Shown: positions 42,014-52,300 of the stretch, in pieces
Numbering within the stretch: position 1 is the stretch's first letter
How the letters are laid out: the number at the start of each line of letters is the position of its first letter
DNA from: Vibrio furnissii CIP 102972
Lineage (GTDB): Bacteria; Pseudomonadota; Gammaproteobacteria; Enterobacterales; Vibrionaceae
Direction of reading: 5' to 3'
Assembly (NCBI RefSeq): GCF_000176175.1
Contig: NZ_ACZP01000013.1
Coordinates: 372,001 to 436,000 of the forward strand
DNA length: 64,000 nucleotides
Notes under the pieces: generated by a model
What the model was told of the DNA's origin: nothing
The model's input: only the letters and a program-made list of their open reading frames with translations
The model's database searches: none
Program-made: the position numbers and the translations under genes

Positions 42014-44447
42014 AGCACTACTTGGGCATTACCGTCGCTACCCACTGCAGATCTTTCTTGTTTGGCTGGGCTTGACGCTCAGCGTTTCGTTATTGGTGGG
42101 TGTGACCGCTATTAACCAACATGCACGTCAAAGCTACGAGCATGGCGAAAAATTATTCTCCAATCCATTGCCTTATCGCGTTCGTACCAAACACGCGGCC
42201 AATAAAATTCCGCAAGGTTTCTACGTTCAATTACGCCGTGATGGCTTCATTCAATGTGCCCCGTTTGATAACTATCGTTTGACCACCAAATCCGGCGTGG
42301 ACATGACCCTGATCGGCATCGATCCGGTGGCCATGTTGCCGCTTGGCAATGGCAAAACCCTGAGTGAAATGCACACACTGGCGTTGATGACGCCGCCGTA
42401 TCCGATCATGGTCAGCAAAGATTTTGCCTCCATCCAAGGTTGGGCGAATGGTGACTTTATCAAGTTGGATGACGGCTCGAAACTCGGCCCCGTGTTGATT
42501 GACAGCAACAACCTGATCAACGGCACGCGCGTGATCGCCGACTTGTCGCTGGTGCGGATGTTGAAGAAAAGCGCAGGTCTATCGGTGATTGCGTGTAGCG
42601 ACATGCCGCCAGAAAAACTAGAAGCGCTGAAAAATTCGCTGCCCAACGGCATGACATTGGTGCGCAGCACGCGCTCAGAGCTGGAATCACTCACTCGCGC
42701 GTTTCACATGAACCTGACTGCGATGGGCATGCTCTCCTTCTTGGTGGGGTTGTTTATTTTCTATCAAGCGATGTCACTTTCGTTGATTCAGCGTCAGCCG
42801 CTGGTGGGGATTTTGCGCCAAACTGGTGTGTCAGGTTGGCAATTAGCGAAAGCTTTGTCGATTGAGCTCTTTGGCCTCGTTGTTTTGAGCTGGGTGTGCG
42901 GGAACGTGTTTGGGCTGATTCTGGCCAATCAACTCATTCCATCCGTATCGGCGAGTTTGGCGAACCTGTATGAAGCGAACGTTGGGTTATCGATTCGTTG
43001 GGATTGGTCGTGGAGCAGTTACAGTCTATTCATGGCAATTTTCGGTGCATTTGCTTCGTGTGCTTGGCCGTTGATTCGCTTGTTGCGCTCACAGCCGGTG
43101 CGTTTGACGACGCGTCTTTCTCTGGTGCGTTTTGCTGGATCAGAGTTTACGTTGCAGGCTTTGGTGGCGTGCGGTTTGGGAATTGCTGCGTTCGCAGTCT
43201 ACCAAGCGCCGAAAACCCAATCTTCGGGTTTTGCGATCATTGCCTTGATGCTGCTCAGTGCCGCGCTGGTCACGCCATTCTTGATCTGGAAAGTGTTCCT
43301 TAGTTTTTCCTACACGTTACGTTGGGTCAAAGTGCGTTGGTTCTTTGCTGATGCCGCGGCGAGTATGAGTTACCGCGGTGTGGCAACCATGGCATTCATG
43401 TTGGCGATGGCGGCGAATATTGGCGTCGAAACCATGGTCGGCAGTTTCCGCGACACCACCGAAAAATGGCTGACACAACGTTTGGCGGCGGATGTATATC
43501 TTTATCCAACCAACAGCTCGGCATCGCGCATGAGTGATTGGCTGATCAAGCAACCTGAAGTGCAAGATGTGTGGTGGCGCTGGGAAAAAGACTTCTCCAC
43601 CGATAAAGGGGTATTGCAGGTGGTTAGTACCGGCGCTTCCGACGGTGAGCTGGATTCACTGACGGTGAAGTTGGGCGTGCCAAACTATTGGTATCATCTA
43701 CACAATTCGCGGGGCGTGATGATCAGTGAATCGATGGCGATCAAACTGGGCATTCGCCCGGGCGATTACATCGATTTGTCGATGCCGTTGGGGCAGGGCT
43801 GGCTGGTTGTCGGCGTCTATTACGATTACGGCAACCCGTACAATCAGGTGCTGATGTCGCATCGCAACTGGCTGTACGCCTTTGCGGGCACAGGGAATGT
43901 CGCTTTGGCGGTCAAACTGCACGAAGGCATTCACGGCGAAGGACTGAAGAAACGTTTGGATACCGTCTTCCGCCTCGACTCGGAACGTATTTTTGATAAC
44001 ACCGGCATCCATCAACAGGCGATGCGCGTGTTTGATCGCACGTTTGCTATTGCCGGAACACTGGGTAACATCACGCTATTGATCGCTGTGTGCGGTATCT
44101 TCTTTGCTACCTTGGCGGGAGAAGTGTCTCGTCAGCGTCATATTTCGCTGCTGCGTTGTTTGGGCGTATCCGGCAAAGAGTTGGTGATCATCGGTGCGTT
44201 ACAACTGTTTGTATTCGGCGCCATTGCGTTGCTGATTGCGATGCCGCTTGGGATCGCGTTAGCGAAACTGGTGGTTGACGTGGTCATTCGTCAGTCATTT
44301 GGATGGACCATGGAACTGCAACTGATCCAAGGCGCGTACGCGCGCACGGCCTTGTGGTCGATGTTGGCTTTGATTGTCGCAGGCGCACTGCCCGTGATTC
44401 GTTTGGTGAGGCAGTCAGCGATGAAGTCGTTAAGGGATGCGCTGTAA
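41994..44447 (+). CDS. FtsX-like ABC permease, fused two-half form
   Basis: An 817-residue membrane protein with an N-terminal segment (about residues 17-35), a large periplasmic domain, a central cluster of about six membrane segments, a second periplasmic domain and three C-terminal segments. This is the duplicated FtsX/MacB-like arrangement, in which the two permeases found separately in some Att systems are fused. It probably works on lipids, lipoproteins or a peptide at the inner membrane and does not transport through a channel; the substrate is unknown. The stop overlaps the next start (TAATG). Confidence 0.83.
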   Translation: MLWPVVKALLGHYRRYPLQIFLVWLGLTLSVSLLVGVTAINQHARQSYEHGEKLFSNPLPYRVRTKHAANKIPQGFYVQLRRDGFIQCAPFDNYRLTTKSGVDMTLIGIDPVAMLPLGNGKTLSEMHTLALMTPPYPIMVSKDFASIQGWANGDFIKLDDGSKLGPVLIDSNNLINGTRVIADLSLVRMLKKSAGLSVIACSDMPPEKLEALKNSLPNGMTLVRSTRSELESLTRAFHMNLTAMGMLSFLVGLFIFYQAMSLSLIQRQPLVGILRQTGVSGWQLAKALSIELFGLVVLSWVCGNVFGLILANQLIPSVSASLANLYEANVGLSIRWDWSWSSYSLFMAIFGAFASCAWPLIRLLRSQPVRLTTRLSLVRFAGSEFTLQALVACGLGIAAFAVYQAPKTQSSGFAIIALMLLSAALVTPFLIWKVFLSFSYTLRWVKVRWFFADAAASMSYRGVATMAFMLAMAANIGVETMVGSFRDTTEKWLTQRLAADVYLYPTNSSASRMSDWLIKQPEVQDVWWRWEKDFSTDKGVLQVVSTGASDGELDSLTVKLGVPNYWYHLHNSRGVMISESMAIKLGIRPGDYIDLSMPLGQGWLVVGVYYDYGNPYNQVLMSHRNWLYAFAGTGNVALAVKLHEGIHGEGLKKRLDTVFRLDSERIFDNTGIHQQAMRVFDRTFAIAGTLGNITLLIAVCGIFFATLAGEVSRQRHISLLRCLGVSGKELVIIGALQLFVFGAIALLIAMPLGIALAKLVVDVVIRQSFGWTMELQLIQGAYARTALWSMLALIVAGALPVIRLVRQSAMKSLRDAL

Positions 44448-45577
44448 TGAAGACGCTGAAGAAAAACATAAAGTTAGCGGCGGCAACGCTGGTGTGCTTG
44501 GGCATCATTGCATTGATCGGCTACCTGACGTACTTGCTGTTTTTTACTCAGAAACAGGAAAGTCACGGCGATGACCTTCATTCGACGCTCACTTCGCAGC
44601 GCCATCAGGTGTATGAACCGGTTTTACCGAATCATCCAGTGACGCTGCCTGGCGATTTTGCATTTCATCCCCAGTTTCAACATGAATGGTGGCATTTTTT
44701 CGCCAACGTGACGGACGAAAATGGCCAACATTACGGTGTGCAATGGAACTATTTCCGCATCGCCAATGACGACAGAAACACCATCGGTTGGCAAAGTCCT
44801 CAGCTTTATTTATCGCACACCGTGATTTCGACGCGTGACCACGTTTGGCGCGAACAGCGGATCGCGCGTGGTGGTATTGGCCAAGCGGGCATGAATAGCC
44901 AGCCGTTTCGTTTGTGGATCGATAACTGGAACTGGCGCTCGCTGGGCAATGGGCCGCTACCAGGGTTATTGAGTGTTAATACCGATTCCTTTGCACTGTT
45001 GCTGCAAATGACCGCGTCAGGTCCTTACGTGCTGCCGGGCGATAAAGGGTATCAAACCAAACACGATTTATTACCAGTGGCATCTTACAACATTCAAGCG
45101 CCTTTCATTCAAGTGCGTGGCAAACTCCAACTGAGTAAAAACACGCCGCCGGTGACGGTTGAAGGTACGGCGTGGGTGAGTAAAGAGTGGGGCAGTGGCC
45201 TGTTGGCTGAAGGGCAACAAGGTTGGGATTGGTTTGTGTTGGAACTTGATGACAGTACCACGTTGACCGTCAGCCGTTACCGCCATTCATTGCAACTGCC
45301 TTACGTGTTTGGCACGTTGTCGACCAAGGATGGCAAGGTGATTGCGCTGAAAGAGTCTGACATTCAGATCAAGCCTGTGCACTTAACGTCACTTGCGAAT
45401 GGGAAATCGGTGCCGCTGCAATGGCATATTTCAATTCCAAGCCAGAACATCAACATCTCTACCAGCGTGCTCAATCAACATTTGTGGTTGCCGTTTGCAC
45501 TGCCATATTGGGAAGGCCCGATTTACGCCGTGGGGTCACATCGCGCTAAAGGTTTCATGCAGTTAACCGGTTACTGA
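44447..45577 (+). CDS. Lipocalin-like/AttH-CrtC domain protein, membrane-anchored
   Basis: A 376-residue protein with an N-terminal signal anchor (KLAAATLVCLGIIALIGYL) and a periplasmic domain with the family features FQHEWWHFFANVTDENG (about residues 75-91) and later EGQQGWDWFVLELDD. It belongs to the lipocalin-like family shared by AttH and carotenoid 1,2-hydratases (CrtC); the AttH branch has no known carotenoid role. It starts at ATG 44447, overlapping the permease stop, so it is translationally coupled. The three genes probably form one secretion or lipid-handling system. A strong terminator follows. Confidence 0.83.
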   Translation: MKTLKKNIKLAAATLVCLGIIALIGYLTYLLFFTQKQESHGDDLHSTLTSQRHQVYEPVLPNHPVTLPGDFAFHPQFQHEWWHFFANVTDENGQHYGVQWNYFRIANDDRNTIGWQSPQLYLSHTVISTRDHVWREQRIARGGIGQAGMNSQPFRLWIDNWNWRSLGNGPLPGLLSVNTDSFALLLQMTASGPYVLPGDKGYQTKHDLLPVASYNIQAPFIQVRGKLQLSKNTPPVTVEGTAWVSKEWGSGLLAEGQQGWDWFVLELDDSTTLTVSRYRHSLQLPYVFGTLSTKDGKVIALKESDIQIKPVHLTSLANGKSVPLQWHISIPSQNINISTSVLNQHLWLPFALPYWEGPIYAVGSHRAKGFMQLTGY

Positions 45578-45625
45578 GCCATGTTTGCGAACGTGAGTCG
45601 CCATCAAACATGGGTTATATTTTAT

Positions 45626-45654
45626 CGGGAACCACTCAGTGGTTCCCGTTTTGT
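45626..45654 (+). terminator. Intrinsic terminator of the Att-like operon
   Basis: 11-bp perfect stem CGGGAACCACT/AGTGGTTCCCG around a single C (the tip pairs will open), followed by TTTTG, 49 bases after the stop codon at 45577. Confidence 0.88.
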
Positions 45655-45861
45655 TATGTACGCGTTCGAAAATGTAGCGTTTTATTTCCTATACTTATAT
45701 TTCGATCTTTATTGACGGAATATACGTACCATTGGCTTTAATTGTTCGGTTTTTCCGATGCTAAGCTTCATTACAAGCGATTTTTCAACCAATCTGCGAG
45801 TGGCTACACTATTTGCCTATTCTTAAGTATCGTTTATTAACATAACAATAAGGACGATGAA

Positions 45862-47013
45862 ATGACTGATATGATTCGTGACTTCTTTAAATTGGAGTCC
45901 GCCGGGGGAATTATCCTAGTGATTGCCGCAGTGGTCGCTATGACAATTGCCAACTCTCCTTTAAATGACGTTTACCAAGGCGTACTGCACAGTTACGTGA
46001 TGGGTATGTCGGTATCTCACTGGATTAACGATGGCCTGATGGCGGTGTTCTTCCTGTTGATCGGCCTCGAAGTCAAACGTGAATTATTGGAAGGTGCATT
46101 AAAATCCCGTGAAACGGCGATTTTCCCAGCGATTGCTGCAGTGGGCGGTATGCTGGCACCGGCACTGATCTACGTTCTATTTAACGCAGGCGATCCAGAA
46201 GCGATCCAAGGTTGGGCAATCCCAGCGGCGACGGATATCGCATTCGCGCTTGGTATTATGGCATTGTTGGGTAAGCGTGTCCCTGTGAGCCTCAAAGTCT
46301 TCCTGCTGGCATTGGCCATCATTGATGACTTGGGTGTGGTTGTCATCATCGCGCTGTTCTACACCAGCGACCTGTCAACTATGGCGCTTGTGGTCGGATT
46401 TATCATGACAGCTGTGCTGTTTGTGATGAACGCAAAACACGTAACGAAGATCAGCTTATACACCGTTGTGGGTCTGATTCTGTGGGTAGCCGTACTGAAA
46501 TCTGGCGTCCACGCAACACTTGCGGGTGTGGTTATCGGTTTCGCGATTCCACTGAAAGGCAAAGCCGGTGAGCATTCACCACTGAAACACATGGAACATG
46601 CGCTGCATCCGTACGTTGCATTCGCTATCCTGCCTCTGTTTGCCTTTGCAAACGCAGGTATCTCACTGGATGGTGTGTCGATGTCTGGTCTTGCGTCAAC
46701 ATTGCCTCTGGGCGTGGCGTTGGGTCTGTTGGTTGGTAAGCCTCTGGGTATCTTCAGCTTCAGTGTGGCTGCCGTGAAATTGGGTGTGGCTAAGTTGCCA
46801 GAAGGCATTAACTTCAAGCATATCTTTGCGGTGTCTATCCTGTGTGGTATTGGCTTTACGATGTCGATCTTTATCTCATCACTGGCATTTGGTAGTGCAC
46901 ATGCCGACTACGATACCTACGCACGTTTGGGTATTCTGATGGGCTCGACGACTGCCGCCATTCTTGGTTACGTCCTGCTGAGAATGTCTCTGCCAAAGAC
47001 AGCCGCTCAGTAA
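45862..47013 (+). CDS. nhaA: Na+/H+ antiporter NhaA
   Basis: A 383-residue inner-membrane antiporter that expels sodium in exchange for protons at alkaline pH. It shows the catalytic pair D155-D156 in AIIDDLGVV (equivalent to D163/D164 in E. coli) and the [11 protein letters not shown] segment. Length and the N-terminal [12 protein letters not shown] are diagnostic. ATG 45862 has AAGGA upstream. It is monocistronic with a strong terminator. In V. cholerae nhaA is close to the same polyamine and adhesin genes. Confidence 0.96.
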   Translation: MTDMIRDFFKLESAGGIILVIAAVVAMTIANSPLNDVYQGVLHSYVMGMSVSHWINDGLMAVFFLLIGLEVKRELLEGALKSRETAIFPAIAAVGGMLAPALIYVLFNAGDPEAIQGWAIPAATDIAFALGIMALLGKRVPVSLKVFLLALAIIDDLGVVVIIALFYTSDLSTMALVVGFIMTAVLFVMNAKHVTKISLYTVVGLILWVAVLKSGVHATLAGVVIGFAIPLKGKAGEHSPLKHMEHALHPYVAFAILPLFAFANAGISLDGVSMSGLASTLPLGVALGLLVGKPLGIFSFSVAAVKLGVAKLPEGINFKHIFAVSILCGIGFTMSIFISSLAFGSAHADYDTYARLGILMGSTTAAILGYVLLRMSLPKTAAQ

Positions 47014-47037
47014 TTCGACCGGATGCATTGAATCAAC

Positions 47038-47070
47038 AAAGGCCCCGATGTTCGGGGCCTTTTCTTTTTT
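47038..47070 (+). terminator. Intrinsic terminator of nhaA
   Basis: AAAGGCCCCG-ATGTT-CGGGGCCTTTTC followed by a T-run; a GC-rich seven-pair stem 25 bases after the nhaA stop. It also faces the convergent OmpA-like gene. Confidence 0.9.
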
Positions 47071-47096
47071 AGAACCATTTTCTTATGTTGGAAAGA

Positions 47097-47708
47097 CTAC
47101 TTTTTCAAGGTCGAGAAAATCGTCCACTCTTCGACCACTTTCTCTTTCAGGCCAACCACGGTGGCTGTCACACGTCGGTTTACGGCGTGCGCAGAGTTGG
47201 TATCTCCGTCATCCAGCAGACGTGTTTCACCAAAACCGATGATGCGCACGCGTTTGGGCGAGATGCCATAAGAGAGTAGTTTCCTTTCCACCGCTTCAGC
47301 GCGTTTTTGTGAAAGTTCTTGATTGTATTCATTGGTCCCTACTTTACTGGTGTAACCCTGAATCTCAATGGAAGCACTCTGATAGGTTTTCAAAAATTCA
47401 GCCATGGCCTGAATTTGATCGGCAAACACGGGGTTTATCTCATACGAGTCATTGGCGAACAGGATGTGCAATTGACGCTTCGCCGAGTTTCGAATCACTT
47501 CGCCGCAGCCGTCGTTATCGATCTCTGCACCAGACGGTGTACCTGGGCAAATATCACGCGCATTGACGACACCATCGCTGTCATCATCTTGCAAATCAGC
47601 AATCTGATTCGCTTGCGGCGCCTCCATATAATCATACTCATCGTTGGCATACGCCGGAAAGGTCAACAGACTCGCCAGTATGGAGATTGAAAAGAGTTTA
47701 GTCGTCAT
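47097..47708 (-). CDS. OmpA-family outer-membrane/peptidoglycan-binding protein
   Basis: A 203-residue secreted protein with signal peptide (cleavage after about FPAYA, residue 21), a short acidic calcium-binding type 3 repeat (DLQDDDSDGVVNARDICPGT), and a C-terminal OmpA/peptidoglycan-associated domain (residues about 90-195, with the motif VQGYTSKVGTNEYNQELSQKRAEAV in form). It follows tolC by a stop/start spacing of one base, so they form an operon. In V. cholerae VC1622, which I recall as equivalent, it accompanies the FrhA adhesin; the role is probably anchoring or stabilising the export complex. Confidence 0.85.
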   Translation of the reverse strand: MTTKLFSISILASLLTFPAYANDEYDYMEAPQANQIADLQDDDSDGVVNARDICPGTPSGAEIDNDGCGEVIRNSAKRQLHILFANDSYEINPVFADQIQAMAEFLKTYQSASIEIQGYTSKVGTNEYNQELSQKRAEAVERKLLSYGISPKRVRIIGFGETRLLDDGDTNSAHAVNRRVTATVVGLKEKVVEEWTIFSTLKK

Positions 47709-47709
47709 A

Positions 47710-49023
47710 TCAGTACTCCACTTTCTGTGTCCATTCTTCCGGAACATCCACCAACAGGGCATCGATCAACACACCGATGGCGTTCATCACGCGATATTTG
47801 GCGTATTGCTCGGCGTAGTTTGCGTCGAGATAGTCTTTACGAGCTTCAAACAGTTCGTTTTCGGTGTTGAGCAAATCCAGCAACGTACGTTGGCCGATTC
47901 GATACTGTTTCTCGTAGGCAATGACCGTCTGCGAGGCAGAATCGACATGGTCTGCAAGGAAGTTTTTCTGTTGCAGTGTTAAGTCGAGCGCACTCCAAGA
48001 CAGACGCAAGCTCTCTTCGATTTCTCGGTAGGCGTTATCACGTAAATCTTTTGCTTTGTTGAGTTGGTATGCAGCACTTTCACTGCGGTCGCTATCGCTG
48101 CCACCGTTATACAGGTTGTATTTCAGACGCAGCATGGCCACCGTTTCACTGGCTCCACCTTCATAGCCGCCCGCATCGTCTCGCCATGTTTGACGGGCTT
48201 CAATAGAGAGCGTTGGGTAGTTCGTGCCTTTCGACTGCTTGTATTGAAAGCGTGCCGAGTCGACGTCTGCGGCTGCAATCTGAATGACAGGGTGGCTATC
48301 AAACGCTTCCACCAATGCATCAGACAAAGACAATGGGATTTTAGACACATCGGCGCGCGGATAGAGCAGGCCCAGCGGCTCTTGTCCCACTAAACGGCGG
48401 AACTGCGTGTGTGTGTCGAACAAGTTATTTTGCGCTGCAAGTAAGTTGCCTTGCGCTTTGGCGATCCGCGCTTCGACTTGCGTTAAGTCCGCCGTCGAGC
48501 CGACCCCCGAATCAACCCGTTTTTTGATGTCACGATAAATTCGTTTATGCACCGCCAGATTACTCTCTGACAGAGCCAAGACTTCCGTCGCTTTCACGGC
48601 ATTGAGGTAGACTTTGGTGACTTCCAACGCCATGTTGGACGCATCATCAAGAAGTTGTAGACGAACGGATTCAGCTTCCGCTGCTGTGCGATCCATGTCG
48701 TTGAGCGTGGCGTTACCGTCCCACAAAAGTTGGTTGAGGATGATGCTGGCTTCCTTTCGAGTCAGATCCGTATCGTCTCGGCCCACCGTATAAGCAGGTC
48801 GAATGCCTTCGTAACCGATCCCGGCATCTAAATCGATCGTCGGTAAGTAGGCGCCACCAGAAGCATCGCTTTCTTTCACGCTACTGACGAACTGGTTGTA
48901 ACTGGCTTTGATTTCAGGATTGTTTGCTAAAGCAAGCGCAACAGCCTGTTCTAACGTTTGGGCTGAAGCTTGAAGCGGCAAAAACAACAAACATCCTGAG
49001 AGAAGTGGAATGTTCCGTTTCAC
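47710..49023 (-). CDS. TolC-family type I secretion outer-membrane channel (LapE/AggA-like)
   Basis: A 437-residue outer-membrane efflux protein with signal peptide (ending ...LPLQASAQ) and two OEP repeats rich in coiled coil; the first mature residues TLEQAVALALANNPEIKA are typical. It is the probable outer-membrane pore for the adhesin encoded divergently upstream, as for LapE/TolC-like VC1621 in V. cholerae. GTG 49023 is preceded by AGGAG at seven bases; longer in-frame ORFs lack a proper signal peptide. The inner-membrane ABC and HlyD parts are not adjacent. Confidence 0.88.
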   Translation of the reverse strand: MKRNIPLLSGCLLFLPLQASAQTLEQAVALALANNPEIKASYNQFVSSVKESDASGGAYLPTIDLDAGIGYEGIRPAYTVGRDDTDLTRKEASIILNQLLWDGNATLNDMDRTAAEAESVRLQLLDDASNMALEVTKVYLNAVKATEVLALSESNLAVHKRIYRDIKKRVDSGVGSTADLTQVEARIAKAQGNLLAAQNNLFDTHTQFRRLVGQEPLGLLYPRADVSKIPLSLSDALVEAFDSHPVIQIAAADVDSARFQYKQSKGTNYPTLSIEARQTWRDDAGGYEGGASETVAMLRLKYNLYNGGSDSDRSESAAYQLNKAKDLRDNAYREIEESLRLSWSALDLTLQQKNFLADHVDSASQTVIAYEKQYRIGQRTLLDLLNTENELFEARKDYLDANYAEQYAKYRVMNAIGVLIDALLVDVPEEWTQKVEY

Positions 49024-49350
49024 AGGGGTGCTCCTATGGTTTTTATGGGTCTGTTGCTTCTCGCGTTTCCGATCATCATGCGAAAGGTCAGCGTCGGAGC
49101 GTTCACAGGCAAACATAAGTTTACTGGAAGCTTAGTAGATAAATTATCAATATGAGATATTAGTTCAAAAAAGTACCAATGATTAATTCCCTTAGTTATT
49201 GACACCTTAGTGAATTTTTGAGTTTAAGCTCTACTTATTGAGTTGCGTGTCAATATTGGTCTCACTAACTTTAAATCATGAGAAATTGTGAACCGGGTGT
49301 TGGGTCAGTGGGGACGGACGCCTCATCACATGTATAAAGGACATACGCTC
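49024..49350. other. Divergent promoter region between tolC-like and adhesin genes
   Basis: A 327-bp AT-rich gap. Inverted arms TATTGACAC (49197-49205) and GTGTCAATA (49247-49255) lie 41 bases apart and could be a regulator site acting on both genes. No ORF is supported; the in-frame GTG at 49288 upstream of the adhesin start is considered an unlikely start. Confidence 0.4.
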
Positions 49351-52300
49351 ATGAGTACTCGAACCCTAACTCCATTTATGTTGGCTAACGTAACCTTAAT
49401 CATTGATCGTCAGGGTCAGTTTCGGGAGCAAGCGGCTGGTGAACCTTTGAGACCGGGCGATGTCGTCGTGCAAGTGAGCGACGATCCATCACCGACCGTC
49501 ACCGCAGAATTAGTCAATCCTGGCAATGCCGCGCCGACCAATTTGGATGGTGAAATTGCCCAGATCCTTCAACAAATTGAACTGGGTGTCGACCCAACAC
49601 AGAACCCTGATTTGGCAACTGCTGCCGGGGGACAAAATGGGTCGAGTCCTACCGCATCGGGCACGGTGAACCGGACTGGCGATGAAGTGTTGGCGTCTAC
49701 CAGTTTTGAAACCCAAGGATTAGAAAGCTTGGGTCTGTCATCAACCCAAAGTATTGCGCTGGTTGATCTGGTGAGTGATACCGTTACTGCCGTGATTGAT
49801 ACGCCACCAACATTTGACCCCAATGATCCCGACAATGACGCAGGACCGCGTTATAGCTTCAGTTACGATGAAAATCGCTCGGATAGCGACGTGATCGGGA
49901 CGGTGCAAGCCACCGATGCAGAGGGGGAAAGCGTGACATACGCCATTACCACCAATGTGTTTGATTCCGACAATAATGCGCTGTTTGAGATTGATGCAGA
50001 GAGTGGTGAAATCAGTCTGACCGCTGCCGGTGTTGCTGCGTTTGCTAATGATTATGAAGAAACGCCTAACGTGCATGACATTATTGTCACCGCGACAGAA
50101 GTTGACGGATTAGGTGAGCAGAACACAACCAGTGTCCTTGTGGAACTGAGTGAACGAAATCTGGATGAGTTTGCGCCAGAGTTCGACCCGAACGATCCGG
50201 ATAATCCAGATGGCCCACGTTACGTGTTCTCGTATGACGAAAACAGCAGTGATGCGTATGTGATTGGGACCGTTTCGGCGACCGACGGCGATGGCGAAGC
50301 GGTGACCTATTCGATCACCACCAACGTCTATAACGACGCCGATGAAGCGCTGTTTGAAATTGATACCAACAGCGGGGCGATCAGTTTAACGGCCGCAGGC
50401 GTAACGGCGTTCTCCAATGATTACGAGACCACGCCGAACATGCACGACCTCGTGGTGACTGCGACGGAAGTGGCGGGGTTGGGCGATCAAAAATCTACCG
50501 ACATTTCTGTGCAGCTCAACGAACTGAACTTGGATGAGTTTGCCCCAGAATTTGACCCGAACGATCCGGACAACCCAGATGGCCCCCGTTACGTGTTCTC
50601 GTATGATGAAAACAGCAGTGATGCGGATGTGATTGGGACCGTTTCCGCGACCGACGGCGATGGCGAAGCGGTGACCTATTCGATCAGCACCAACGTCTAT
50701 AACGACGCTGATGAAGCGCTGTTTGAAATTGATGTCAACAGCGGGGCAATCAGTTTAACGGCCGCTGGCGTGACGGCGTTCTCCAATGATTACGAGACCA
50801 CGCCGAACATGCACGACCTCGTGGTGACCGCGACGGAAGTGGCGGGGTTGGGCGATCAGAAATCTACCGATATTCCCGTGCAGCTCAACGAGCTGAATTT
50901 GGACGAGTTTGCCCCAGAGTTCGACCCGAACGATCCGGACAACCCAGATGGTCCACGTTACGTCTTTTCGTATGATGAAAACAGCAGTGATGCGGATGTG
51001 ATTGGGACCGTTTCGGCGACTGACGGCGATGGCGAAGCGGTGACCTATTCGATCACTACCAACGTGTATAACGATGCTGATGAAGCGCTGTTTGAAATTG
51101 ATGCCAACAGCGGGGCGATCAGTTTAACGGCCGCAGGCGTAACGGCGTTCTCCAATGATTACGAGACTACGCCGAACATGCACGATCTCGTGGTGACCGC
51201 GACGGAAGTGGCAGGATTGGGCGAGCAAAAATCTACCGACATTCCCGTGCAGCTCAACGAGCTGAATTTGGACGAGTTTGCCCCAGAGTTTGACCCGAAC
51301 GATCCGGACAACCCAGATGGTCCCCGTTACGTGTTCTCGTATGATGAAAACAGCAGCGATGCGGATGTGATTGGGACTGTTTCGGCGACCGACGGCGATG
51401 GCGAAGCGGTGACCTATTCGATCACCACCAACGTGTATAACGACGCTGATGAAGCACTGTTTGAAATTGATGCCAACAGTGGGGCAATTAGTTTAACGGC
51501 CGCGGGCGTGACGGCGTTCTCCAATGATTACGAGACCACGCCGAACATGCATGACCTCGTGGTGACCGCCACAGAAGTGGCGGGGTTGGGCGATCAAAAA
51601 TCTACTGACATTCCTGTACAGCTCAACGAACTGAACTTGGATGAGTTTGCCCCAGAGTTCGACCCGAACGATCCGGATAATCCAGATGGCCCACGTTACG
51701 TGTTCTCGTATGATGAAAACAGCAGTGATGCGGATGTGATTGGGACCGTTTCGGCGACCGACGGCGATGGCGAAGCGGTAACCTATTCGATCACCACCAA
51801 CGTCTATAACGATGCCAATGAAGCGCTGTTTGAAATTGATACCAACAGCGGGGCGATCAGTTTAACGGCCGCAGGCGTGACGGCGTTCTCCAATGACTTT
51901 GAGAGCACGCCGAACATGCATGACCTCGTGGTGACTGCGACGGAAGTGGCGGGGTTGGGCGATCAAAAATCTACCGACATTCCTGTGCAGCTCAACGAAC
52001 TGAATTTGGATGAGTTTGCGCCAGAGTTCGACCCGAACGATCCGGACAATCCGGATGGTCCACGTTACGTCTTTTCGTATGATGAAAACAGCAGCGATGC
52101 GGATGTGATTGGGACCGTTTCGGCGACCGACGGCGATGGCGAAGCGGTGACCTATTCGATCACCACCAACGTGTATAACGATGCCAATGAAGCGCTGTTT
52201 GAAATTGATACCAACAGCGGGGCGATCAGTCTTACGGCCGCAGGCGTGACGGCGTTCTCCAATGATTACGAGACTACGCCGAACATGCATGACCTCGTGG

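Noticed and set aside
49288..49350. Extending the adhesin start upstream to the GTG at 49288 or the ATG at 49330
   Set aside because: The retention-module-like sequence begins after ATG 49351, which has AAAGGA nine bases upstream; the longer starts lack Shine-Dalgarno support.
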